Positions 1 through 6,703 of a stretch of DNA of 6,755 nt are shown piece by piece. Below the pieces are notes generated by a model. That model was given only the letters and a program-made list of their open reading frames with translations, had not been told where the DNA came from and made no database searches. The stretch is taken from contig SLGL01000224.1 of assembly GCA_007123785.1 (NCBI GenBank), positions 1-6,755 of the forward strand. The letters run 5' to 3'. The position numbers and the translations under genes were made by a program. This DNA is from Balneolaceae bacterium. Lineage in GTDB: Bacteria > Bacteroidota > Rhodothermia > Balneolales > Balneolaceae. Within the stretch, counting starts at the first letter, position 1. Every line of letters starts with the position of its first letter.

Positions 1-548
1 TAGGCGGTAATCAAAAAATCGTGATCGTAGGTTAGATCGAGCAGATCAAATTGCCCGAGAAAAGGATGAAATTCCACCTGGTTGGTTAGAATAGGCATTC
101 GTAAATCCTGGATAACCTCTTTAGTAAGTCCAACAGGAAAGTTGCTGATACCAATATTAAGCACTTTTCCCTGGTCTCTCAGAGCCAGCATTGCTTCAAA
201 TGTTTGTTGAAGCGAATATTGTGAATTTGGCCAGTGGATGAGTAAAAGATCAATAAACGGGGTCCGAAGCAGACGAAGGCTTTCTTCAACGGAGTGTAAC
301 ACATCATCGTGATCGAGACTGGTATGCCAAACCTTGGTTGTTAAAAAAAGGTCTTCACGATCAACCGGAGAAGCGTATATCGCATCTCCAACCTCTTTTT
401 CATTTTTATATATCTGAGCCGTGTCGATGTGGCGATACCCTATATCAAGTGCATTTAGAACTGAATTTTTACACTCTTTGCCGTATAACCTGTGTGTGCC
501 CATACCAAGTTCTGGTACGTCAACACCCTTAGCTGTTTTAAACTGCAT
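1..548 (-). CDS. Aldo/keto reductase, 3' part cut off by the window edge
   Basis: This is an NAD(P)H-dependent oxidoreductase of the aldo/keto reductase superfamily, a cytosolic (beta/alpha)8-barrel enzyme that reduces aldehydes or ketones to alcohols. It starts at ATG 546-548 and is open to base 1. About 182 residues are visible of the usual 260-320, so the C-terminal third, including part of the cofactor site, is missing. The catalytic tetrad of the family can be placed: Asp42 and Tyr47 in GYRHIDTAQIYKNE (37-50), Lys72 in TTKVW, and His105 in LIHWP. The N-terminal PELGMGTHRL strand and the NQVEFHP motif near residue 155 also fit. Together these resemble the 2,5-diketo-D-gluconate reductase/AKR5-like branch, but the substrate cannot be read from sequence. 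There is no Shine-Dalgarno sequence before the ATG. The gene lies 132 bp downstream of the type IX-secreted protein, on the same strand. Family assignment is firm and the specific function is unknown. Confidence 0.93.
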   Translation of the reverse strand, partial: MQFKTAKGVDVPELGMGTHRLYGKECKNSVLNALDIGYRHIDTAQIYKNEKEVGDAIYASPVDREDLFLTTKVWHTSLDHDDVLHSVEESLRLLRTPFIDLLLIHWPNSQYSLQQTFEAMLALRDQGKVLNIGISNFPVGLTKEVIQDLRMPILTNQVEFHPFLGQFDLLDLTYDHDFLITA

Positions 549-557
549 GTAAACTAA

Positions 558-585
558 AAAAAATAGTCTTATTTAATCTTAACAA
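558..585 (-). promoter_or_regulatory. Possible Bacteroidota-type promoter of the aldo/keto reductase
   Basis: Read on the minus strand, TTG (583-585) is followed by 17 nt and then TATTTTTT (558-565). This is one base from the Bacteroidota primary-sigma consensus TTG-N(about 17-23)-TAnnTTTG. The box ends only 9 nt before the ATG, so transcription would begin almost at the start codon and give a nearly leaderless mRNA. The surrounding DNA is AT-rich, so a chance match is quite possible. Confidence 0.22.
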
Positions 586-680
586 TTAACTGAATTAATG
601 AAATATTGGGACAAGATAAAAATGAGATTCAAGAAAACATGACCCCGTGCCTCTGTTCCTGAATATAAATAACATTTCAC

Positions 681-3182
681 TTATTTAATCAATGTTATTT
701 TTCTCGTAAGAATTCGATTCCCGGTTTCAAGCTGTACGATGTAAATGCCACTTGGTTTATTGCCTGCATCCCAGACAATTGAGTGTTCTCCTGAAGACAT
801 AGTTTCATCTGCAAGCAATGCCACCTGCTGGCCAACAATATTATATATACCAACTTTTACCGCTCTGTCTTCCGGAAGGTAAAAAGTTATATTTGTTGCA
901 GGATTGAATGGGTTCGGATAATTTTGACGTAACTCAACAGATCCAGACCTTTGTTCTTCTGTTTCTTCTTCGGGAATCGCCTCGAAAGGTTCAATCGCAA
1001 CGACAAAACGGTTCCGTGCGGTTGGTTCAAAAACGGATAAGCCGGCTTTTTTGTCCTGTCCCTCTTCCGAAACTTCAGAGTTGTATCGAAATCGGTAGCT
1101 GCTCACTTCTCGCATATTCACTGCGTTCCCGGTATGTGTATCTTCGAGTGTGAGTACCCATTCATCGGGTATATCATTGCGTAAATCCCATTCAAGTGAG
1201 GCGTTTCCACCAGAAGATGAAAACTGATAACCTATGCCGGCTCGCCGGGCTTCTGCAGGATCGAAAGGAAAATGAATAAAAGAATTTGCCGGTGCTTCTG
1301 CTTCCTGAGAAGAAAGATAAAGTACTGATTCTCTTAAAGGCGCATCATCTTCTGCGAAATGGGTAACCAGCCTTGGCAGATCATAACGTCTTTCTTCGCG
1401 CTGAACCGTGTGACTCATAAAACCAAGAATAGCCTCGTCTTGAAGCACTTTGTTATTACCACTTCCATCGTAAAGGCGGAAGGGTATAAACCGCTCCAGA
1501 TACACACCCTCTGATGAAGTACCGCCTCTGTCCACATCCAGGCGATCCGAAACACTTTGATTGTAGGAAAATGGGGTCCAGTTATTCAGTGAAATTTCAT
1601 TTACAAAACCTGGTTCAAACTTTTGACGATTCTCGTTCCAGACATTCAGTACAGGTGCCAATTGTTCATCGTTTCCCTTCACCACCCGGTTAAGACTTGT
1701 AATATCAGGTGTTCTGAAAGAACCGAGGTTTATATGCCTTGCCGGCCGAGTCATTTCAATTGATGAAGATCCTCCTGGACGTATAACCGCTTCAACAAAA
1801 AGAGTAACCGGCGTATTATTTTCTTTATGAACAAAAATGGTTTCAAAAGGCTCGATCTGATCAACGGAAACCGGCTCCATGTTCAGTGTATAAAATCTCA
1901 CTGCAGATAACCGATTGAGCCGTGCCACTAATCTTCCGGGAGGTGCCATCAGGTGCCAACCGCTTCTTTCGATCGTTTTTTTGTACAGCGGAACTGTTGT
2001 GGCGAAATTTCCAGGGCTTCCCGCAAGATCGGGATAAAATGATTCTTCTGCAGGACGCAAATTCTGGAGGCTTGTATAGCCATCATATGCGCTCAGGGCT
2101 CTGTCGAGCTGAAGAGCAATTCCGGGCTCCTGTATTTCATAAGCAGCTGAGGCTAATACATTGTTGTATTGTATCAACTCAATTCGGCCGGCAGATGAGG
2201 TAATCACAGAACCATCGTAACTGTAGCTGTAGCGTACACCATCAAAACCAGAGATATCCACATTCGAAAGAACAAACAGACTATAAGGTGGTATCTCGAC
2301 ATCCCGCTGGATAACTCTGCTATTCCCGGAACTGACAATTTCCAGGCCTTTCAGAGGTACCGGTTTTTGAGATGGATTATACAATTCAACATATTCAAAA
2401 TCTGTACCGTCAACTGCTACAGATGGCAGAATTTCAGTAATGATCAAAGCCCCGCGTTCCAATTCAGGAACGGTACTTTTTACCGGCGTCATTTCAACCC
2501 CCTGGAGTACAAGTGAAAGATTTGGTTCAATATCATCTGAACCTTCAAATACCCACTTCAGGTGAATTTCATCGTTTTCTCTCAAATAAATGTCATCGAT
2601 ATTTAGCTGAGTTGAAAATGATTCCCATTCATCGCTTTCTGAAGCACCAAGGCTGGATGTCTGGATAATACCACCTTCTGCCATGCGCCAGTTTTCATCA
2701 TTTACTTTATAATGAAGTGACAACCGATAATTTCGGAGTATGTTCTGATGGTGATATTTAAAATCAAATGCAACAACCGTGCTTGAAAATTGCACTTCAC
2801 TTTTGTTACTGAAAGAAATAGCAAAAAATGTTTTCTCGTCAGTTTCGGTCAATTGTATTCGTCCCGGTGATACAAACTGAGGCCCATCTTCAAGATAGAT
2901 TCCGGAATCAATCTCATCATTTTCACCATAATGCCTCCACTCAGAAGCTTGTAGTCTGTTCTCCAGTGAAATAAATTGATGAAGCTGTGATAAAGAAATG
3001 ACTATTGAACTGCCTTGAATCTGTGTCTGGTCTTTAGTGAAACGTACATCATAAGACCCCTCTCCCGTCATTTCAACCTGAGCAAATGCATAACCTACTG
3101 CCATTGAAATTATTATCAGGCAAAGAAATGAAACTCTATATAAAAAGGTTTGTAACTCTTTTCGCATAGGCTGCGGCCGCAT
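681..3182 (-). CDS. Secreted lamin-tail-domain protein with type IX sorting domain
   Basis: This is an 833-residue exported protein of unknown specific function. A signal peptide is clear: basic n-region to Arg16, hydrophobic core about 17-33, and likely cleavage after AFA (32-34). Residues about 245-345 form a lamin-tail domain, with 'IITEILPS', 'EYVELYNPS' and 'LKGLEI' followed by the usual 'GSPG' near 389; in bacteria this beta-sandwich occurs in large secreted proteins and nucleases, but no nuclease motif is visible here. Residues about 660-735 resemble the beta module that commonly precedes the sorting domain. An acidic linker (EEETEEQ, 738-744) leads to the C-terminal domain at about 750-833, with QNYPNPFNP, 'YNIVGQQV', 'SGEHSIVWDA' and 'SGIYIVQL'. 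That domain is the type A signal for the type IX secretion system, so the protein should cross the outer membrane and be released or attached to the surface. Two start codons are possible: ATG at 3182, or ATG at 3167, which would give MRKEL and a more standard signal peptide. An in-frame TAG seven codons upstream excludes longer forms. Neither start has a ribosome binding site. Confidence 0.9.
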   Translation of the reverse strand: MRPQPMRKELQTFLYRVSFLCLIIISMAVGYAFAQVEMTGEGSYDVRFTKDQTQIQGSSIVISLSQLHQFISLENRLQASEWRHYGENDEIDSGIYLEDGPQFVSPGRIQLTETDEKTFFAISFSNKSEVQFSSTVVAFDFKYHHQNILRNYRLSLHYKVNDENWRMAEGGIIQTSSLGASESDEWESFSTQLNIDDIYLRENDEIHLKWVFEGSDDIEPNLSLVLQGVEMTPVKSTVPELERGALIITEILPSVAVDGTDFEYVELYNPSQKPVPLKGLEIVSSGNSRVIQRDVEIPPYSLFVLSNVDISGFDGVRYSYSYDGSVITSSAGRIELIQYNNVLASAAYEIQEPGIALQLDRALSAYDGYTSLQNLRPAEESFYPDLAGSPGNFATTVPLYKKTIERSGWHLMAPPGRLVARLNRLSAVRFYTLNMEPVSVDQIEPFETIFVHKENNTPVTLFVEAVIRPGGSSSIEMTRPARHINLGSFRTPDITSLNRVVKGNDEQLAPVLNVWNENRQKFEPGFVNEISLNNWTPFSYNQSVSDRLDVDRGGTSSEGVYLERFIPFRLYDGSGNNKVLQDEAILGFMSHTVQREERRYDLPRLVTHFAEDDAPLRESVLYLSSQEAEAPANSFIHFPFDPAEARRAGIGYQFSSSGGNASLEWDLRNDIPDEWVLTLEDTHTGNAVNMREVSSYRFRYNSEVSEEGQDKKAGLSVFEPTARNRFVVAIEPFEAIPEEETEEQRSGSVELRQNYPNPFNPATNITFYLPEDRAVKVGIYNIVGQQVALLADETMSSGEHSIVWDAGNKPSGIYIVQLETGNRILTRKITLIK

Positions 3183-3248
3183 GGTTAGATATCGAAAGCA
3201 CTATCCCCTTCTAAAGTTAGAATATATTTAATTATATGCTACTCTTTT

Positions 3249-4160
3249 TTAACTTTTTTTCAATTCAGCAATTTTTTCTTCACTTTTTCGGGTGATACTC
3301 TCCAAACTCGGATTATTTTTTGCAACAATTTTTTTATATACGTCTGCCGCTTCGCTCTTATTGCCAAGATTTTCCAAAATACTTGCTTTCTTGAAAAGAA
3401 AAATAACATTGCCGGGCAACGCATTAGTCAGCATTTCAGCGTAATATAGTGCATCCTTGTACCTCTCCTCCTTGTCGTATAGATACATGAGCATCATCTT
3501 CGCGTCGTTGCTGATATAAGAATCACTTTCAGCCGCTTTTTTTAATTCATCGAAACCGTCTTCAATATCCGCGCGAAAACCAATCATGTTCGATGCCCAT
3601 CTCATACCGCTGGGTATGCTGCCAATCATGTAATAAAACATACCCCGCCCAATTCGGGCATCGGGACGGTCAGAATTAATAGACAGGAGTTTACGTGTAT
3701 AATTAAAACCCGTAAGGCCGCTGCTAAGTGCAATTCTGTGGCGATTTTGGCCGGCAGCCACCAGCCCCCTGTAACCATGCAGTCCGCTCAGCATCAAAAC
3801 CATAGTGGTATCATTGGGTGACTCTTCCAGTATTTTTTGACTTAAATCTACTGCACGCTCAGACATTGCAAGGAACTCATCTGCCAGTTCACTGCTTTGA
3901 TTAACAAAAAAATATTCGAGAAACGGCATCATCGATTTAAAAAACCAGGGACGTGGGTCATCGGGATTCTGCATTTTCATGTCGTTAAAAATATTTCGCG
4001 CTGTTTCCCAATCGGCCTGATAATAAGCTTCGATGCCAGAATTCAGTTGCAACTCATAGCTGCTATGGTGAATATTATTTAAAGAGAAGTTTTTCTCTGC
4101 TTGATGTAATTCTACTATTTGCAAAAAACCGGCCAGCAGGAAAAGCGTTAACTGGAACAT
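3249..4160 (-). CDS. TPR-repeat protein with hydrophobic, probably exported N-terminus
   Basis: This is a 303-residue helical-repeat protein, probably a periplasmic or membrane-anchored scaffold; its partner is unknown. Tetratricopeptide-like units are visible at about 41-70 (SGIEAYYQADWETARNIF, then NPDDPRPW), 216-250 (LYDKEERYKDALYYAEML, then LPGN) and 251-284 (LENLGNKSEAADVYKKIV). The middle section, about 120-205, has GLHGYRGLVA and a GMFYYMIGSIPSGMRW stretch followed by GFDELKKAAESD. This looks like the central part of Iml2/TPR39-type proteins, but that is memory-based pattern matching and not a firm assignment. Residues 2-16 are hydrophobic without a preceding positive charge, and no clear AxA cleavage site follows, so it may be a weak signal peptide or an anchor. 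The start is well bounded: in frame upstream there is a TAG 17 codons before the ATG and no ATG, GTG or TTG between. The C-terminus is lysine-rich. The gene stands alone, 96 bp after the symporter gene and 66 bp before the secreted protein gene. Confidence 0.85.
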   Translation of the reverse strand: MFQLTLFLLAGFLQIVELHQAEKNFSLNNIHHSSYELQLNSGIEAYYQADWETARNIFNDMKMQNPDDPRPWFFKSMMPFLEYFFVNQSSELADEFLAMSERAVDLSQKILEESPNDTTMVLMLSGLHGYRGLVAAGQNRHRIALSSGLTGFNYTRKLLSINSDRPDARIGRGMFYYMIGSIPSGMRWASNMIGFRADIEDGFDELKKAAESDSYISNDAKMMLMYLYDKEERYKDALYYAEMLTNALPGNVIFLFKKASILENLGNKSEAADVYKKIVAKNNPSLESITRKSEEKIAELKKS

Positions 4161-4256
4161 AATTTCTAAAAGTTCACTCGTGATGATTATCTGTCTTGTT
4201 GATACTTCCTATAATAAAACTTTTTTAAGCTTCAATAGTTTCCGTGCCTGCACAAA

Positions 4257-5570
4257 TTACTCATCATCATCGAAATGAAGATTTCCAAGCATATTTTCTG
4301 TCGATGCAACAGCCACCGAAACAGCAGCATCACCTGTAACGTTAACTGCGGTTCTTGCCATATCCAAAATTCGGTCTACACCCAAAATCAGCGCAATTCC
4401 CTCAATGGGCACCTGAACAGCCTGTAAAACAATCACCAGCATTATGATACCTGCACCTGGCACCCCGGCCGTTCCAATAGAAGCGGCTGTTGCTGTCAGC
4501 ACGATGGTCAACTGCTGAGCTAAAGAGAGGTCCATACCTAAAGCCTGGGCAATAAAAACGGCTGCAATCGCCTGATAGAGACTGGTTCCGTCCATGTTGA
4601 TGGTAGCTCCTACCGGAAGCACAAAACTGGATACTTCTTCGTTCACACCGAGATTCTTTTCAACCCGCTCCATCGTAACCGGGAGTGTTGCAAGACTCGA
4701 ACTGGTACTGAAGCCCAAAAGCACAGCAGGCTGGATGGCTTTGAAAAAATCTCTGAGCTTCATCTTACTGAATAGCTTAAACAAGGTTGAATAGACAATT
4801 AAAACATGCAAAATTAACCCGATAATGACGGCCAGACAGTACCACCCAAGCGCCCTTAAAAGAACCACTGCCTGCCCAAGGTCATCTCCTGTCAAATCTA
4901 CAATTACAGCCGCCATCAAAGCAAAAACGCCGTAGGGAGCTGTTTTCATGATCAGATCCACGATTTTGATGATAACATCATTGAGTGATTCAAAAAAATT
5001 AACCAGCGGCGCCCCTTTCTGCGCCGGAATATTTACAATTCCGATGCCCAGAAGAATGGCCACAAACACGATCTGAAGCATGTTTGAGTTATCTCCTGCA
5101 GCTTCGAAAAAGTTTTCAGGTACAATGTCCACAAAAAATTCCATAAAGGTGCGTTCTTGTAACACACCGGCATCCACATCCCGGCCTTCTACATTTTCAC
5201 CATAACTCTCCATCAGTGATGCACGGGTTTCTTCAGGGAGTGTTGCTCCCGGTTGCATTATATTTACCACAGTAAGGCCTATCGTAATTGCAAACATGGT
5301 GGTTACCATATAGATAGCTACTGTTTTTCCTCCCATTTTTGATAAACGGGTAATATCATTCAGACTGGATACTCCTACTACCAGAGACGCAAGAACAAGC
5401 GGAACAGCGATCACCTTTAGTAAATCGATAAAAATTGTGCCTACCGGGCGAATGTAGTCTGAGGTAAAATCTGCCATACCCAGTGCCCCGGCGAGTAAAC
5501 CCCAAAAAAGCCCTAAAATCAAACCGATTATAATTTGCCAGTGAAGTTTTTTATACCATTTAGATTTCAT
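4257..5570 (-). CDS. Sodium- or proton-coupled glutamate/aspartate symporter (DAACS family)
   Basis: This inner-membrane carrier belongs to the dicarboxylate/amino acid:cation symporter family and takes up acidic amino acids or C4-dicarboxylates with Na+ or H+. With the ATG at 5570 it has 437 residues, a full family length. The transport core is complete: serine-rich hairpin HP1, TSSSLATLP (289-297); TM7 NMDGT (325-329), which binds sodium; HP2, SIGTAGVPGAG (364-374); and TM8 with Asp399, Asp403, Arg406, Asn410 and Asp414 in DRILDMARTAVNVTGD. Arg406 corresponds to GltPh Arg397, which binds the substrate side-chain carboxylate. The RTxVNVTGD form matches GltPh and mammalian EAATs rather than DctA, whose TM8 differs, so glutamate or aspartate is the best guess. 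An acidic extracytoplasmic loop (about 110-145) and an acidic C-terminus (DDDE) are noted. The stop of the DUF92 gene overlaps this start as TGATG, which implies translational coupling. A TTG directly before the ATG (5571-5573) could add one residue. Confidence 0.95.
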   Translation of the reverse strand: MKSKWYKKLHWQIIIGLILGLFWGLLAGALGMADFTSDYIRPVGTIFIDLLKVIAVPLVLASLVVGVSSLNDITRLSKMGGKTVAIYMVTTMFAITIGLTVVNIMQPGATLPEETRASLMESYGENVEGRDVDAGVLQERTFMEFFVDIVPENFFEAAGDNSNMLQIVFVAILLGIGIVNIPAQKGAPLVNFFESLNDVIIKIVDLIMKTAPYGVFALMAAVIVDLTGDDLGQAVVLLRALGWYCLAVIIGLILHVLIVYSTLFKLFSKMKLRDFFKAIQPAVLLGFSTSSSLATLPVTMERVEKNLGVNEEVSSFVLPVGATINMDGTSLYQAIAAVFIAQALGMDLSLAQQLTIVLTATAASIGTAGVPGAGIIMLVIVLQAVQVPIEGIALILGVDRILDMARTAVNVTGDAAVSVAVASTENMLGNLHFDDDE

Positions 5571-5572
5571 CA
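5568..5572 (-). promoter_or_regulatory. TGATG stop/start overlap coupling DUF92 and symporter genes
   Basis: On the minus strand the TGA stop of the DUF92 gene (5570-5572) and the ATG of the symporter (5568-5570) share one base. The preceding bases, CAACTTCTTTTTTG, contain no Shine-Dalgarno sequence. The symporter is therefore probably translated by ribosomes terminating on the upstream gene. Confidence 0.75.
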
Positions 5573-6412
5573 AAAAAGAAGTTGAGTCATGATTAATGCA
5601 AGAATTCCACTTATACCGGTCGCTGCCCAGTTCACAAAACTATTTGCAAAAGAACTGTGATTGCCGCTAAAATCTTCAGGCATGGGTAGTGTAATGGATT
5701 TGTTGATAATAGCTGCGCCCAGGATAGAATCGGCAAAACACCCGGCCAGTCCAAAAAGAAAGACAATAAAGAACATTCCAGAAGGCACCAAAAAATCTGA
5801 TAAAAAAATGAAAGACGCGATCGCTGCTGCCCCTGCCAGTGCTGCCAAAGTTCCCTTCACACTGATGCCACCATCAGCACCCGGTTCAACAGGATTGCCA
5901 GTTGTAATTTCCCAGGTTTTCCCTGGATTTAATGTACCGATTTCCGTAGCCCATGTATCTGATGTGGATGTAGCGAGAGCAGTGAATGCAGCAACCAAAA
6001 ATCCATCGATACTGAACAAAAACCATCCAATTAAAAAACAGGTGAGCCAAAATCCGTTCGCCCAAATCTGATATCCGTCACGCCTTTTTTGAAGGTGAGG
6101 GTGTGAGTTTAGTTTGTTATCATCAAAAACTCCAAGAACGCGTTTTTTACGGGTAAACAAACTGCTTGTAACAAAAAAAAAGATTATTGCAGCGGCAAGT
6201 GCCCATCCCCCAAAACCGAGAGCAATTGTTCCAAGAATAATCACACCTTTGGTAGCATCAAGTGTAATCCAGTTACCCAAAAAAGCAACATAAGCGACTA
6301 CTCCAGACAGGATAAAACCTGCAATCAGCATAGCATGATCCTGCATTCCGGCCTCAAGAATAAACAGGTACACAACTACAAAGACAAAAAGATAGTTTAT
6401 GAGCCGATACAA
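5570..6412 (-). CDS. DUF92 (TMEM19/VTE6-like) integral membrane protein
   Basis: This is a polytopic inner-membrane protein of 280 residues, normal for the DUF92 family (PF01940). Conserved family blocks are present in order: GFGGW and FFFVTSS in the first core helices (66-84); TSTSDTWATEIG (148-159); VEPGADGGISVKGT (175-188); and GCFADSILGA (224-233). Several further hydrophobic helices are spread across the protein, and a basic cytosolic-type loop lies at 87-112. Most bacterial members are uncharacterised. The plant homologue VTE6 phosphorylates phytyl phosphate to phytyl diphosphate for tocopherol and phylloquinone synthesis, so a polyprenyl-phosphate kinase activity is a reasonable but unproven guess. 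The start used is TTG at 6410-6412: in-frame TAA lies three codons upstream, and the next ATG (6344-6346) would remove the first hydrophobic helix. The TTG comes 6 nt after the stop of the DUF3098 gene, consistent with coupling. Its stop overlaps the symporter start. Confidence 0.9.
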   Translation of the reverse strand: MYRLINYLFVFVVVYLFILEAGMQDHAMLIAGFILSGVVAYVAFLGNWITLDATKGVIILGTIALGFGGWALAAAIIFFFVTSSLFTRKKRVLGVFDDNKLNSHPHLQKRRDGYQIWANGFWLTCFLIGWFLFSIDGFLVAAFTALATSTSDTWATEIGTLNPGKTWEITTGNPVEPGADGGISVKGTLAALAGAAAIASFIFLSDFLVPSGMFFIVFLFGLAGCFADSILGAAIINKSITLPMPEDFSGNHSSFANSFVNWAATGISGILALIMTQLLF

Positions 6413-6418
6413 AGTATT

Positions 6419-6685
6419 TTAAGAAGGCTTGGTTGATGGGTTTTCGAGCTTGTGGTCTCTTTTCAGAATAGCATAAATGACCACCATGTACCCGGTGAGG
6501 ATAACTACGGGTGAAATAAAGAGCGATACAAAACCGTAAACTTCATTTTCAATTCTCATCGCCGTAAACCCTATTACCACGAGTAAAACTCCAAGCCCCA
6601 ACAGTTTATAATTCAACGTTGTAAACAGCATAGGTTTTACTTCTTTCTTTTTCTTTTTTTTGTACTTCCTTGGTTTTGCAGGCAT
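6419..6685 (-). CDS. DUF3098-type small membrane protein
   Basis: This is an 88-residue protein with a very basic cytosolic N-terminus (KYKKKKKKEVKP, residues 7-18) and two membrane helices at about 27-43 and 50-73. The pattern fits DUF3098 (PF11297): a short 'P-L-F-x-x-x-NYK' lead, a first helix ending in GFTAMRIENEV, then 'ISPVVILTGYMVVIYAIL'. That family is known mainly from Bacteroidota and has no assigned function. It is usually encoded beside ftsX, which suggests a link to the cell envelope or division, but this is context and not evidence of activity. The start is ATG 6683-6685 without a Shine-Dalgarno sequence. The lysine codons form a long A/G tract on the coding strand. The gene is the first complete member of the membrane cluster and ends 6 nt before DUF92. 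Confidence 0.8.
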   Translation of the reverse strand: MPAKPRKYKKKKKKEVKPMLFTTLNYKLLGLGVLLVVIGFTAMRIENEVYGFVSLFISPVVILTGYMVVIYAILKRDHKLENPSTKPS

Positions 6686-6703
6686 GTTAAATTCAATTTT
6701 ATT

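Noticed and set aside
338..532. 64-residue plus-strand open frame
   Set aside because: It is antisense to the catalytic core of the aldo/keto reductase, with no supporting motif or ribosome binding site.
601..660. Possible terminator after the secreted protein gene (CAGGAA pairing with TTCTTG, then a T run)
   Set aside because: The stem is only about six pairs with a G-U pair and a long loop. That is too weak to call.
908..2203. Plus-strand open frames of 81 and 93 residues at 908-1153 and 1922-2203
   Set aside because: Both are shadows inside the secreted protein gene, which has a convincing signal peptide and domains throughout.
3197..3209. GAAGGGG, a Shine-Dalgarno-like run upstream of the secreted protein gene
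   Set aside because: It is about 25 nt from the ATG, and the GTG that it would suit is out of frame and interrupts nothing known.
4205..4240. Sigma-70-like TTGAAG ... TTATAG upstream of the TPR gene
   Set aside because: The spacer is 15 nt, the boxes do not fit the Bacteroidota consensus, and the region is AT-rich enough to yield such matches by chance.
4241..4256. Short GTGCAGGCAC inverted repeat just after the symporter stop
   Set aside because: Four-base arms with a two-base loop cannot form a useful terminator hairpin, and no T run follows directly.
5661..6071. 136-residue plus-strand open frame
   Set aside because: It lies wholly antisense to the conserved DUF92 gene, with no recognisable domain and a composition that mirrors the helices on the other strand.
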